Assembly (NCBI GenBank): GCA_014584395.1
Contig: JACTMY010000018.1
Location: 528,342-592,341, forward strand
Source of the DNA: Planctomycetota bacterium
GTDB taxonomy: Bacteria; Planctomycetota; Planctomycetia; Gemmatales; HRBIN36
DNA length: 64,000 nucleotides
Direction of reading: 5' to 3'
The position numbers and the translations under genes are program-made. This document shows, piece by piece, positions 16,608 through 25,666 of this stretch (position 1 is the stretch's first letter; the number at the start of each line of letters is the position of its first letter). Below the pieces are notes generated by a model. The model was given only the letters and a program-made list of their open reading frames with translations. It was not told the origin of the DNA and did not search any database.

Positions 16608-17525
16608 ATGTCCAACCTCGCGGTGGAAATCGAAAACGTCACCAAGCGTTTTGGCAGCCACACGGCCGTGGATCAATTGAATCTATCCGTTCCCACAGGA
16701 ACGATTTACGGCTTTATCGGCCCCAATGGTTCCGGTAAATCCACGACCTTGCGGATGATCATGCGCATCCTCCATCCCGATGAGGGCAACATTCGCGTGC
16801 TCGGCTCGGAGAAGCTGAATGCGGCCAACGACCGCGTCGGCTACCTGCCCGAGGAACGGGGCTTGTACAAGAAAATGAAGGTGGCCGAGATTCTGCACTT
16901 CTTCGCACGGATCAAGGGCCAGCGACAAAGCATGCCCGCCATTAAAAAGTGGCTGGAACGGTTGGAGTTGGCCGACTGGGCGAAGAAGCCGGTGGAAGCC
17001 CTTTCCAAGGGCATGTCGCAGAAAGTGCAATTCATTGCCGCCGTCATCGCGGAGCCGGACCTGATCGTCCTGGATGAACCCTTCAGCGGCCTGGATCCCG
17101 TCAATGCCGTCGTCCTGCGCGAAGCCGTGCTTGAGTTGAAAGCCGCCGGCAAGACGGTCATCTTCTCCACGCATGACATGAGCGTGGCCGAGAAAATGTG
17201 CGACGTCATCTTCATGATTTACAAGGGAAAAAAGGTTCTCGATGGCCCCTTGAACGTGATTCAGGATGCTTACGGCAGCGATACCATTCGCGTTCGGCTC
17301 GAAGAAGGCGAAGTGGTGAAGGAGCAACTGCCCGGCGTGGAGCAGATTGCCAACTTTGGCCGCTGGCAGGAACTGCGCCTGCGCAATCAACAGGATTCGC
17401 AAGCCGTCCTGGACGCCCTGATGCGGCAAGGACGAATCCGCCACTTTGAATTGGCCCGGCCCTCGCTCCACGACATTTTCCTCCGCGTCGTCGGCGTCGA
17501 CGAAGGCGAACTGGTGGGCAAATAA
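16608..17525 (+). CDS. ABC transporter ATP-binding protein, NatA-like
   Basis: A 305-residue ATPase of an ABC-2 exporter. It shows Walker A GPNGSGKST, the Q-loop region YLPEERGLYKKMKV, a signature variant LSKGMSQKVQF, Walker B LIVLDEPFSGLDP and H-loop FSTHDM. The EERGLY segment and the C-terminal extension ending in LHDIFLRVVG are typical of NatA (sodium export) and related DUF4162-bearing subunits. ATG at 16608 has AAGGGAG five bases upstream. It is followed by its permease. The substrate (Na+, drug or lipid) is not decided. Confidence 0.9.
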   Translation: MSNLAVEIENVTKRFGSHTAVDQLNLSVPTGTIYGFIGPNGSGKSTTLRMIMRILHPDEGNIRVLGSEKLNAANDRVGYLPEERGLYKKMKVAEILHFFARIKGQRQSMPAIKKWLERLELADWAKKPVEALSKGMSQKVQFIAAVIAEPDLIVLDEPFSGLDPVNAVVLREAVLELKAAGKTVIFSTHDMSVAEKMCDVIFMIYKGKKVLDGPLNVIQDAYGSDTIRVRLEEGEVVKEQLPGVEQIANFGRWQELRLRNQQDSQAVLDALMRQGRIRHFELARPSLHDIFLRVVGVDEGELVGK

Positions 17526-17581
17526 CGGAACCAAATGAACCTGAGAGAAGCGGCTGACACGAACGCCAAGGGGAGATGCGG

Positions 17582-18982
17582 ATGAGCAAGATCATGGCGG
17601 TGGCGCAGCGGGAATATAAAGCGGCGGTCTTGACCAAAGCCTTCCTCATTAGCGTCGCCATCATGCCGCTCATGATGAGCGGCAGCATCCTGGCGGAAGT
17701 GCTGCTGCGCGGCAAGACCGGCGATCGGGAGAAGCGCTATGCCGTGATCGACCGCACCCCTGAAAGCCAGCTTTTCCAAATCCTGCAAGCCGCCGCGGAA
17801 GCGCGCAATGCAAGACTCAAGGAAGCGGGCAAGGACAATGAAACCATCTACATCGTCGAGTCCGTTCCTCCTCAAGGCGACCAGCCGGAAGAGATTTTGG
17901 CCCAGCGCTTCGAACTGTCGGAGCGCGTGCGGAAGGGCGAACTGAAGGGCTTCATCGAAATCGGCCGCGACGTGATCAAGCCGCCGCTCCCCGATACGAA
18001 GACCTCGCAGGCTCTCAGCCAGGCCGCGGAGAAGAACAGCGGCATTTCGATGGGCGGCATCCTGGGTCTCATGCCGGACCCGGTGGTCATTCGGTATCAA
18101 ACGAACAATCCCCTGGCTCAGGAATTCAGCCGCTGGGCGGAACAGCAACTGAACAGCGCCATCTTTTCCAAGCGACTCGTGAATAGCCCCATGAATCCGG
18201 CCGAGGTGATTTCAATGGCTCGGCCCATCCCGGTCGTGCCCCGCGAATTGACCAAAAAGGATATGGCCGGCCAGATCGTCGACGGCCCCGAGATCAACAT
18301 CCTCATCAAATTCCTGGTCCCCTTCGGCATCATCATGCTGATGTTCATGATCATCATGGTGGGGGCCACCCCCGCCATGACCGGCGTGGTCGAGGAGAAA
18401 ATGCAGCGGATTGCCGAGGTCCTGCTCGGTTCGGTCACCCCGTTTCAACTCATGATGGGCAAGCTGGTCGGCATCGTCGGCATGGCCCTGACCTTGGCCA
18501 TCGTCTATTTGGGAGGCGCCTATTGGGCCGCTCATCACTACGGCTACGACCATTACATCACGCCGCAGATCATGGGGTGGTTCCTCGTCTATTCTTTCTT
18601 CGCCGTCTTCCTCTTCGGCTCCATCTTCATCGCCATCGGCGCGGCCTGTTCAGATACGAAGGAAACGCAGGCCCTGATGTCGCCGGTAATGATCCTGATT
18701 TGCATCCCGTTGTTTTTGATGTCGAACATCATCCGCGAGCCGGAAAGCCAATTCGCCATGTATGCCAGCCTGTTTCCGCTGGCCACACCGATGATCATGA
18801 CGGCGCGGATCGCCATTCTCCCCAACCTTCCGGTCTGGCAGCCGATCCTGGGGTTGGTCCTGGTCGTACTGACGACGCTGTTCTTCGTCTGGGCGGGGGG
18901 GCGCGTGTTCCGCGTGGGCTTGCTCATGCAAGGCAAAGGGGCCAACTTCCGCGAAATCACCCGCTGGGTCATCCACGGATGA
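17582..18982 (+). CDS. ABC-2 type permease, NatB-like
   Basis: About 466 residues. One N-terminal membrane segment (AFLISVAIMPLMMSG) is followed by an extracytoplasmic domain of about 200 residues. Five or six membrane segments then occupy about residues 240-450. The region VVEEKMQRIAEVLLGSVTPFQLMMGKLVG is the conserved ABC-2 NatB motif. It pairs with the ATPase 56 bases upstream. ATG at 17582 has GGGGAG six bases before it. It converges with the radical SAM gene only 18 bases downstream. Confidence 0.88.
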   Translation: MSKIMAVAQREYKAAVLTKAFLISVAIMPLMMSGSILAEVLLRGKTGDREKRYAVIDRTPESQLFQILQAAAEARNARLKEAGKDNETIYIVESVPPQGDQPEEILAQRFELSERVRKGELKGFIEIGRDVIKPPLPDTKTSQALSQAAEKNSGISMGGILGLMPDPVVIRYQTNNPLAQEFSRWAEQQLNSAIFSKRLVNSPMNPAEVISMARPIPVVPRELTKKDMAGQIVDGPEINILIKFLVPFGIIMLMFMIIMVGATPAMTGVVEEKMQRIAEVLLGSVTPFQLMMGKLVGIVGMALTLAIVYLGGAYWAAHHYGYDHYITPQIMGWFLVYSFFAVFLFGSIFIAIGAACSDTKETQALMSPVMILICIPLFLMSNIIREPESQFAMYASLFPLATPMIMTARIAILPNLPVWQPILGLVLVVLTTLFFVWAGGRVFRVGLLMQGKGANFREITRWVIHG

Positions 18983-19000
18983 ATTTCCGCAAGGAGGGGT

Positions 19001-20326
19001 TTAACCGACGCTCACCACTCCGGCTTCGTTCGGCAGCAGCGAACGGTTGAGTTGATGCTGCAGGTGCTTCAAGCGCTGGACTTCTTCCGCTCCGAGCATC
19101 AGGATGGGGCAAACGGTCTTGTTGTGCCACAAAGGCTCATCCAAGTCGATAAACGACCGGCAGCTTTCGCCATCAGGAGTGCCTGGGATGGGTGAGAATT
19201 CCGCCAGCATGACCCGAACGCCCAAAGCATGGGCCTGTCTCATGGATGCTTCGACGTTCTGATCGCCGCTGGGATGGCCGACGATGAGATAGGCGACGAT
19301 GTGCCGCCGATCCGCTCCCGCCTCGATGAGAAACCGCACCGCCCGTTCGAACTCATGGGCGTAGACCTTGCCGCCGGTTTTTTTCTGCCATTCATAGGCA
19401 CTGCTTTCATAGCCAAGGTGAAAGGTGCGAAAGCCGCCGGCCACCATCGCCTTGGCCATGTCCTGAGTGATGAAGCGCGCATTGAGGGCATTGGGCGTGT
19501 GCAGTTGCACCTGGCCTGCCCATGGCTTGCGGCGCACGGCGTCGAGAAAGGGAAGCAAAACCAGATCGGCTCGATAAAGCAAAGCGTCATCGTAAAATGC
19601 CAGATGACGCACGCCGCGTTGGACCAGTTCATCCATTTCCTCCAGAGCACGGTCCAAATCGTTGGGCAAAAAGTCAGGCTCGACTTGCGGCACGGAGCAA
19701 TAGGTGCAGCGAAAGGGACAGCCCTGGGCGAGCTTCAACACGCCGACTTTGAGTTGCGGATAGCCTTCCCAGTAAGGCAATTCCTGGGTCCGAGGCTTCA
19801 ACCCCATGAAGGACCACAACGGTTCAAGCTGCGACCCCCAGACCACGAGGTCGGGTCCGAGGCTGCGGGCATGGGCCGGGCACAGCGTGGCATACACGCC
19901 GCCCAGCACGATCTTGGCGCGCGGCTGCAAGCGGCGCACGTCCTCCATCACTTCGCGAACGCCGAGGTACCAATACGTCATGACCGTTTGCACCAGGACA
20001 AAATCGGCGGGCGGCTGGTCGGCCAACCAGCGCTGAAACGTCTCACGCGAGCGCCCAAAGCGGCGATAATGACGGGGAATGCTCTTGAACAAAGCAGGCT
20101 TGGCGGCGGGGACCGAGGGAAAGGCGCCGCGACCGCAGTCATCTTCGCGCAGGCCGATGCGTTCATCCGGCGAAAACGCTTCGCGGTCGAGAGAATCGAA
20201 AAGGGCCATCTCCGCCTGGCCGCGAAGCTGCCCCGCCACCCGCAGCAGTCCGTAGGGTTTCAGCCAAAAGTCATGGGCTGAGAAGTCGTATATCGGCGGT
20301 TGTACCAGCAACACTCGCGGTTTCAT
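19001..20326 (-). CDS. B12-binding-type radical SAM protein
   Basis: About 441 residues. The N-terminal KPRVLLVQPPIYDFSAHD is the start of a cobalamin-binding-like Rossmann domain, continuing with FVLVQTVMTYW and KIVLGGVYATL. The radical SAM domain holds CPFRCTYC with the three cluster cysteines, then AFYDDALLY, HTPNALNARF, FRTFHLGYES and a late VAYLIVGHP. The canonical DxHxxG cobalamin motif is not evident, so B12 binding is uncertain. These enzymes perform methylations or rearrangements on lipids or natural products. The gene diverges from the cyclase-like/DUF362 fusion, which suggests a shared pathway. ATG at 20326 was preferred to TTG at 20359. Confidence 0.87.
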   Translation of the reverse strand: MKPRVLLVQPPIYDFSAHDFWLKPYGLLRVAGQLRGQAEMALFDSLDREAFSPDERIGLREDDCGRGAFPSVPAAKPALFKSIPRHYRRFGRSRETFQRWLADQPPADFVLVQTVMTYWYLGVREVMEDVRRLQPRAKIVLGGVYATLCPAHARSLGPDLVVWGSQLEPLWSFMGLKPRTQELPYWEGYPQLKVGVLKLAQGCPFRCTYCSVPQVEPDFLPNDLDRALEEMDELVQRGVRHLAFYDDALLYRADLVLLPFLDAVRRKPWAGQVQLHTPNALNARFITQDMAKAMVAGGFRTFHLGYESSAYEWQKKTGGKVYAHEFERAVRFLIEAGADRRHIVAYLIVGHPSGDQNVEASMRQAHALGVRVMLAEFSPIPGTPDGESCRSFIDLDEPLWHNKTVCPILMLGAEEVQRLKHLQHQLNRSLLPNEAGVVSVG

Positions 20327-20387
20327 GGCAAAGGCCCGATTCCAATCTTTTTCATTCAAGATACACGCCTGTGCGCTCGAAAGCAGT

Positions 20388-20393
20388 TAGAAT
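20388..20393 (+). promoter_or_regulatory. Candidate -10 element giving a leaderless transcript
   Basis: TAGAAT (20388-20393) ends only six bases before the ATG at 20400. Initiation at the usual distance would place the transcript start at the start codon itself. No ribosome site is visible. Confidence 0.4.
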
Positions 20394-20399
20394 AGGCAT

Positions 20400-22325
20400 A
20401 TGCTCGCTGAAATTCGTGAAAAGATCGCCAAAGCCGTAGATGCCAACCATCTTTGGGGCTATCGCCCCCAGGGAGTGCCCCAGGTCGAACCTTCGATCCT
20501 GGCCTTGCTGGCGCTCCAAACGGACGCCGACCGCTATCACTCGTTAATCGACCAAGGGCTGCAAACGTTGGCAAGTTGGCAAGACGCCGACGGCGCCTTC
20601 CGCATCCGGGAAGGCAATCCGCAATCCGTCTGGCCCACGGCCTTGGCCCTTTATCTCCTGGCTCGGCTCAGGCCGGACTCGCCGACCATTCCCCGGGCCG
20701 TAGCCTGGCTAGGCGGACTGCAAGGCATCACGCTTCCCGACGATGAGGAATACCGCCGCGATTTCGACATCAATCCCAGCCTGCCGGGCTGGCCCTGGGT
20801 GCAAAATACTTTTTCCTGGGTGCAGCCCACGGCTTGGGTATGCCTGGCCTTGCGCCAAGCGGGTTACGGCGACCACCCCCGGCTCAAGCAAGGCATGGAG
20901 ATGCTCCTGGACCGCGCTTATGACGAAGGCGGCATCAACTACGGCAATCGCCGCGTCTTTGGCCGAGCCACGGAACCGGTTCCCGCGGACACCGCGCTCT
21001 TTCTCCTGGCCATGCAAGGAACGCCCGATCATCCTCGTCTCCAGGCCGCGCGCCAGTTCATGATCCGGGTCGCCCGAGACAATCCCGACCTGGAGAATCT
21101 TTGTTGGGCCAGACTTAGCCTGGATGTTTGGCGCGAGGACCCCGCGGCGGCGAACGTCTTGGACATGTTGGATGAGCACATCCCTGGGGCGTATCAAGCC
21201 CGCGAAGCCTGTGAGCTGTTCGCTCCTTCCCTGCCCAGGGAGGCCTTGACCGTCTTGGCTTTAGCATGCCGTGCTGCTCATCCCTTGGCGCTGCCTTCGT
21301 CCACCCAGCAACTCGAACCGCCGCCGCCCATCCGCGGCAAAAGGCCGTCTTGGGGAGAGCGCCTCGCCTCCTCGATGCGGGGCATGATGATCTCCGCGGT
21401 GGGCCGATTGCGCTCGGTCACCACCCCCGCAATGGTGCACGTCGCCGCGGCCAGGGATTACGAGGATGACCTCGCCAGCCTTTTGTGGTCGCAATATGCC
21501 GCGTTTCGCACCCAGGTTCCCTTGCACAACAAGCGGGTCGTTTTGAAACCCAACATGGTGGAGTATCACCCCGACAAGGTGATCAACACGCACCCTCGCG
21601 TCGTCGAGGCGGTCATTGAATTGTGCCAGCGCGAAGGGGCCAAGGAAGTGATCGTGGCCGAGGGGCCGGGCCATTGGCGCAACGTGGAATACATCGTCAC
21701 CGCGAGCGGCTTGGCAGAGGTCCTGAAGCGCAAGGGCGTTCGCTTTGTTGACCTCAACCACGACAACCCGGTGGCCGTGCCGAACCTGGGCCGCTGCACG
21801 CGGATGGAGATGCTTTATCTTTCCGAAACCGTGTTTCGCGCCGACGTGGTCATCTCCCTGCCCAAGTTGAAAACGCATCACTGGGCGGGCGTGACATTGT
21901 CCTTGAAGAACCTCTTCGGGACGTTGCCGGGCATCTGCTATGGCTGGCCGAAAAACGCCTTGCACTGGCAGGGCATCGAAAACAGCATCGTCGACATCGC
22001 CCTCACGCGCACGCCGGAGTTGGCCATCGTTGATGGCATCATCGGCATGGATGGCGACGGACCTCTCATGGGCGACGCCAAGTCCATGGGCGTGTTGGTC
22101 ATGGGGACGGACCTCCTGGCCGTTGACGCCACCTGTTGCCGACTGATGTGTCTGGACCCTTATAAGGTGGAACACCTGGCCTTGGGCTACGCTCGTAAAC
22201 TGGGCATCCTGCCCGAAAAGGACATCGTGCAAATCGGCCGACCGATCCAGGAATTGGCCAAACCCTTCGAGCCACATCCCCGCTTTGCCCATCTCAAGCT
22301 CGCGCCCCTATCAGCCTCCTCCTGA
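20400..22325 (+). CDS. Fusion of terpene-cyclase/prenyltransferase-like repeats and DUF362
   Basis: A 641-residue two-domain protein. Residues 1-290 carry alpha/alpha-barrel repeats of the squalene cyclase/prenyltransferase type: LASWQDADGAFRIREGNPQSVWPTALAL, QNTFSWVQPTAWVCLAL and YDEGGINYGNRRVFG. Residues 330-640 are a DUF362 domain: VVLKPNMVEYHP, ADVVISLPKLKTHHWAGVTLSLKN and AIVDGIIGMDGDGPLMG. DUF362 proteins often accompany ferredoxins and radical SAM enzymes; their chemistry is unresolved. Neither a DXDD cyclase motif nor an iron-sulfur CxxC set is seen. The divergent radical SAM gene starts 73 bases away. The fusion suggests an enzyme acting on an isoprenoid-like or hydrophobic substrate, which is inference. 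Confidence 0.82.
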   Translation: MLAEIREKIAKAVDANHLWGYRPQGVPQVEPSILALLALQTDADRYHSLIDQGLQTLASWQDADGAFRIREGNPQSVWPTALALYLLARLRPDSPTIPRAVAWLGGLQGITLPDDEEYRRDFDINPSLPGWPWVQNTFSWVQPTAWVCLALRQAGYGDHPRLKQGMEMLLDRAYDEGGINYGNRRVFGRATEPVPADTALFLLAMQGTPDHPRLQAARQFMIRVARDNPDLENLCWARLSLDVWREDPAAANVLDMLDEHIPGAYQAREACELFAPSLPREALTVLALACRAAHPLALPSSTQQLEPPPPIRGKRPSWGERLASSMRGMMISAVGRLRSVTTPAMVHVAAARDYEDDLASLLWSQYAAFRTQVPLHNKRVVLKPNMVEYHPDKVINTHPRVVEAVIELCQREGAKEVIVAEGPGHWRNVEYIVTASGLAEVLKRKGVRFVDLNHDNPVAVPNLGRCTRMEMLYLSETVFRADVVISLPKLKTHHWAGVTLSLKNLFGTLPGICYGWPKNALHWQGIENSIVDIALTRTPELAIVDGIIGMDGDGPLMGDAKSMGVLVMGTDLLAVDATCCRLMCLDPYKVEHLALGYARKLGILPEKDIVQIGRPIQELAKPFEPHPRFAHLKLAPLSASS

Positions 22326-22466
22326 TCGGATCGCACAATCCCTTGCCCGCTTTGACGGGTTCCCATTTTTTCGCGGCACATTGGTCGCCGCTTCGGGCTT
22401 CGAGTGTAGCGGGGCGGCAATGGCCCACGGATCGCCTTGGCCGCCATCAAAAATAGGAGAATCTAA

Positions 22467-23492
22467 GTGATCGCTACGACTTCGTTCAAGCCTTCCGACC
22501 ATGGATACCATTTCAAAAATGGCTCGTTCCATTTCACGGTCTTGGGCTTCAGTTGTTCCGTGCTCTGCGGCGGCATGTCCTACTCTGCCCTGGATTACTT
22601 TTTGATGGATATGGATATTCCCGACACAACGGTCACACCGCCCGAAGGTAGTCCGCTGTTCAATCATCTTTACGATCGACAACGTGATGCCCATATGAAC
22701 ACCATTCCACGCTTCATCAGCGCCTGGGGTTCCAATCCAGGCACGGGCGCCAAGGTCGACCCGGTCAACAATAGCAGCCGCGGCGATGAGTTCTACAAAG
22801 TGATGGCAGAAAACCAAAAGGGAGTCCCCGCGGTGCTGTGCTTGATCGGCACCAAGGCGTTCAAGGGCCACCATGTTATGGCCATCAAAAGCCAGGACGG
22901 ACCTGCCCAGCAACTTCAGCTTTATGATTCCAATTATCCCGATCGCGATGATATTTACTTAACCCCACTCAACTATGCCCCGTTGTGGCGGCACTCCGAT
23001 GGCAGCATGTGGCGCGGCTACTTCGTTGATGACGGCTACCGCCCCCAATATCCCCCCATCAACACCGGCGAAGGCTCCTGGAAACTTTGCGCTAAATGTT
23101 CCTCCCTCTATCAATCGGCGATGGGCCCCGGGAAGTGCGCGGCCGGCGGCGTGCATCAGACGTTCACCAAGATGGAATACTATCTCCCCAAGAATGGCCA
23201 GCGGGGTGAATCCGGATGGACGCAGTGCAACAAATGCAAGGAATGCGTATGGGTGGGGGATGGACGAAAAGGAGTTTGCCCCGCGGGCGGCAATCACGAC
23301 TTCCCGGCATTCAAGAATTACGTCCTGCCCATCAACGGCGGCAAGGGTGAACCCTATTGGTTCTGGTGCTCCTTCTGCTCCTCGCTCTACTATCAGCGTC
23401 CCAATACGAACGCCGGCCGATGCCCCGCCGGCGGCGCTCACTACACCGTCAGCAAGGCTTTTTATTGCATCCCCGGCGAGATCAAGGCCTAA
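22467..23492 (+). CDS. Papain-like-fold protein with three CPAGG zinc-ribbon repeats
   Basis: A 341-residue protein, GTG start with AGGAG seven bases upstream. The N-terminal 170 residues look like a cysteine-protease fold: Cys34 in SVLCGGMSYSALDYF, His136 in KGHHVMAIK and Asp154 or Asn156 in LYDSNYP could form a triad. From about residue 200 there are three tandem repeats of the form W-x2-C-x2-C ... G-x-C-x-A-G-G-x-H, each about 45 residues, which look like small zinc ribbons. Similar repeats occur, by my memory, in uncharacterised actinobacterial proteins. No signal peptide is seen. Function is unknown; a peptidase or amidase with metal-binding recognition modules is the best guess. Confidence 0.7.
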   Translation: MIATTSFKPSDHGYHFKNGSFHFTVLGFSCSVLCGGMSYSALDYFLMDMDIPDTTVTPPEGSPLFNHLYDRQRDAHMNTIPRFISAWGSNPGTGAKVDPVNNSSRGDEFYKVMAENQKGVPAVLCLIGTKAFKGHHVMAIKSQDGPAQQLQLYDSNYPDRDDIYLTPLNYAPLWRHSDGSMWRGYFVDDGYRPQYPPINTGEGSWKLCAKCSSLYQSAMGPGKCAAGGVHQTFTKMEYYLPKNGQRGESGWTQCNKCKECVWVGDGRKGVCPAGGNHDFPAFKNYVLPINGGKGEPYWFWCSFCSSLYYQRPNTNAGRCPAGGAHYTVSKAFYCIPGEIKA

Positions 23493-23634
23493 GCCCTTGT
23501 CGGCTCATCCGCACAAATTCATGGCGGAGGAGCAGGCTCAGCCAATCGAATTGGGAGAACAACAAAGGCATCCTGTCATTTAACATTGCCCAGCCGTTAA
23601 ACCTGCTCCGATTGCAGTTGCGTGAAATTGGTCT

Positions 23635-24852
23635 TCAACCCATCACGGCGCCGCCATTGACCCTGAGAATTTGCCCCGTAATGAACGTGGCTTGCGGATT
23701 GGCGAGCCAGGCCACGGCCTCGGCCACTTCATCGGGTCGTCCCCAGCGGCCCAGGGGCGTTTCCCGCAGCACCCGCTGTTGCCACGGTTCGGAGGCCTGT
23801 GCTCCCCAGGCCGTGCGAATCCAACCGGGCGCCACGGCATTGACTCTGACCTCGGGAGCCAGGCTTTTGGCCAGGCTTTTGCTCATGGCCATGACCGCAC
23901 CCTTGGCCCCGGCGAAAAGCTGGCCGCTTTCCCCCTCCATGCCCGTCTCCGCTTGATCCCAGCCCATGTTGATAATGCAGCCCTGCCCCATTGCCCGCAT
24001 GCGCTGTCCCACGGACCGGCTCATGATCAGCGTGGCGGCCGCATCCACGGTCCAAAGCTGCTGCATCTTATTCAGAAAAGGCAGCTTGGCTCCCTCGCCG
24101 GTGAGGATGTCCGCGCCGGCATTGTTGACCCACACATCCAAGCCCGACCACACCTTCCAGGCGTTTTCCACCAGTTGATCCGCATGAGAGAGTTCGCTCA
24201 GGTCGGCCAGGAACGCTTCGCTGCGCCGCCCCAATTGGCGAAGCTGATCGCGCACCGTTTTGCAAGCTTCCAGGGATTGACGAGCATGCACGATCACGTC
24301 CGCACCTTGTTGACCCAGCGTCAGGGCGATGGCCCGGCCGATGCCGCTGCTGGAACCGGTCACCATGACCCTTTTGCCTCGCAGCGGATGCCGCACCACC
24401 TCGGCCAGCATCTCGGCCACGGTCCGCTGCAATCGGGGGTGCACCCAGCGCGGCTCCAACTCAAAAAACGGTTCCAGCACGAAGCGCCGTTCGTGCAACC
24501 GCGGGTGTGGCAATTGCAGGTCGGGTTCATTGAGAATGAGATCGTCATAGGCCAGTAAATCCAGATCGATGGTCCGCGGACCCATCGCTTCCCGTCTTTC
24601 CCGGCCCAGTTGCTGTTCGACTTGCAAAAGCATGGACAGGAGATCACGCGGGGAACGCCCGGTTCGCAGCCGCGCCGCCGAGTTGAAGAAACTCCCTTGG
24701 TCCAGAGGTCCGCCGACCGGAGCGGTCTCGTAAACGGGCGCCACGCCATCGATCTCCACGTCGGCCGCTTCCTTGAGCAACCGCAGGGCGGACTGGAGAT
24801 GCTCCTGGCGATTTCCCAGGTTGCTTCCAAGGGCGATATAAGCGATACTCAT
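23635..24852 (-). CDS. FolK (HPPK) fused to a short-chain dehydrogenase-like domain
   Basis: About 405 residues. Residues 1-155 are 6-hydroxymethyl-7,8-dihydropterin pyrophosphokinase: IALGSNLGNR, APVGGPLDQGSFFNSA, GPRTIDLDLLAYDD and LPHPRLHERRFVLEP, all family signatures. From about 160 a Rossmann SDR follows: VTGSSSGIGRAIAL, LDVWVNNAGAD, then the active-site region. The usual YxxxK is FAGAK here (Phe for Tyr), and the NxSS strand reads INMGWDQ. The C-terminal VNAVAPGWIRT and ITGQILRVNGG are standard. HPPK activity is well supported; the SDR may be inactive, or a pteridine-reductase-like domain working differently. ATG at 24852 was chosen over 24870 because GGAGG lies 11 bases ahead. It diverges from mfnB. 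Confidence 0.88.
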   Translation of the reverse strand: MSIAYIALGSNLGNRQEHLQSALRLLKEAADVEIDGVAPVYETAPVGGPLDQGSFFNSAARLRTGRSPRDLLSMLLQVEQQLGRERREAMGPRTIDLDLLAYDDLILNEPDLQLPHPRLHERRFVLEPFFELEPRWVHPRLQRTVAEMLAEVVRHPLRGKRVMVTGSSSGIGRAIALTLGQQGADVIVHARQSLEACKTVRDQLRQLGRRSEAFLADLSELSHADQLVENAWKVWSGLDVWVNNAGADILTGEGAKLPFLNKMQQLWTVDAAATLIMSRSVGQRMRAMGQGCIINMGWDQAETGMEGESGQLFAGAKGAVMAMSKSLAKSLAPEVRVNAVAPGWIRTAWGAQASEPWQQRVLRETPLGRWGRPDEVAEAVAWLANPQATFITGQILRVNGGAVMG

Positions 24853-24950
24853 GTCCGAGCTGGCCTCCATGGGAGGGCGGTTCGAGGATTCTTGACCCCG
24901 TACACCATGCCGTCATCGATCATCCCTGAGAAAGCGATCCTTTTGTCATC

Positions 24951-25661
24951 ATGCCGACGCGACTGCTCATTAGTGTACGTTCCGTTGCGGAAGCCCGCCA
25001 AGCCTTGGCCGGCGGAACGGACATTTTGGACGTCAAGGAACCTAACCACGGCTCCCTGGGTCGAGCATCCCTGGAGACGATTCAGACCATCGTCGCAAAT
25101 ATCGCGGGGGTCTGTCCCATCTCGGTGGCCTTGGGTGAGCTGATCGAGAAACCTGCTCCCGTGCCCCTGGCCGAAATTACCTATCAGAAAGTCGGGCTTG
25201 CCCGCGTCGGCCGGGCCGGTTGGATCGATGCCTTTCAGGAGTTGCGCTTCAAGATGCGCCCCTCGGAACTCGTGCCCGTCGTGTATGCCGACGCCGACCG
25301 CGCGGCGGGACCATCGCCATTCGAGGTGCTGGCTCAGGCTGAAGCCATCGGCCTCCAGACGCTGCTGATCGATACGTTGATCAAGGATGGCCGGGGTTTG
25401 TTGCACTGGATGCCGATCGCCGTGCTGCGCGAGCTGGCCCGGCGCAGCCGAACTTCGGGCATTGCCTTGGGGTTGGCTGGCTCCATCACCATGGAGCAAA
25501 TCCATGAAGTGCTTTCCTTGCAGCCATCCATCCTGGCGGTGCGGGGGGCAGCCTGTCGGGGCCAGCGCAGGGAACAGGAAGTGGATTCGCGCAAAGTCGA
25601 GAAACTGGCTCGGGCCGTTCACCGGTCCCAGACGCATGGATCGACATATGTCAAATCTTGA
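24951..25661 (+). CDS. mfnB: (5-formylfuran-3-yl)methyl phosphate synthase, MfnB-like
   Basis: A 236-residue TIM-barrel protein of the DUF556 family. In methanogens MfnB makes the furan phosphate precursor of methanofuran from two glyceraldehyde-3-phosphate molecules. The N-terminal LLISVRSVAEARQALAGG and ILDVKEPNHGSLG match the family, with Asp27 and the Schiff-base-type Lys29. LLIDTLIKDG is the second catalytic segment and GLAGSI a phosphate-binding loop. Planctomycetes are known to carry tetrahydromethanopterin-linked C1 genes, so a methanofuran-like cofactor is expected. It converges with fabG (5 bases) and diverges from folK-SDR; mfnF and mfnE are about 22 kb away. Confidence 0.9.
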   Translation: MPTRLLISVRSVAEARQALAGGTDILDVKEPNHGSLGRASLETIQTIVANIAGVCPISVALGELIEKPAPVPLAEITYQKVGLARVGRAGWIDAFQELRFKMRPSELVPVVYADADRAAGPSPFEVLAQAEAIGLQTLLIDTLIKDGRGLLHWMPIAVLRELARRSRTSGIALGLAGSITMEQIHEVLSLQPSILAVRGAACRGQRREQEVDSRKVEKLARAVHRSQTHGSTYVKS

Positions 25662-25666
25662 CTGGA

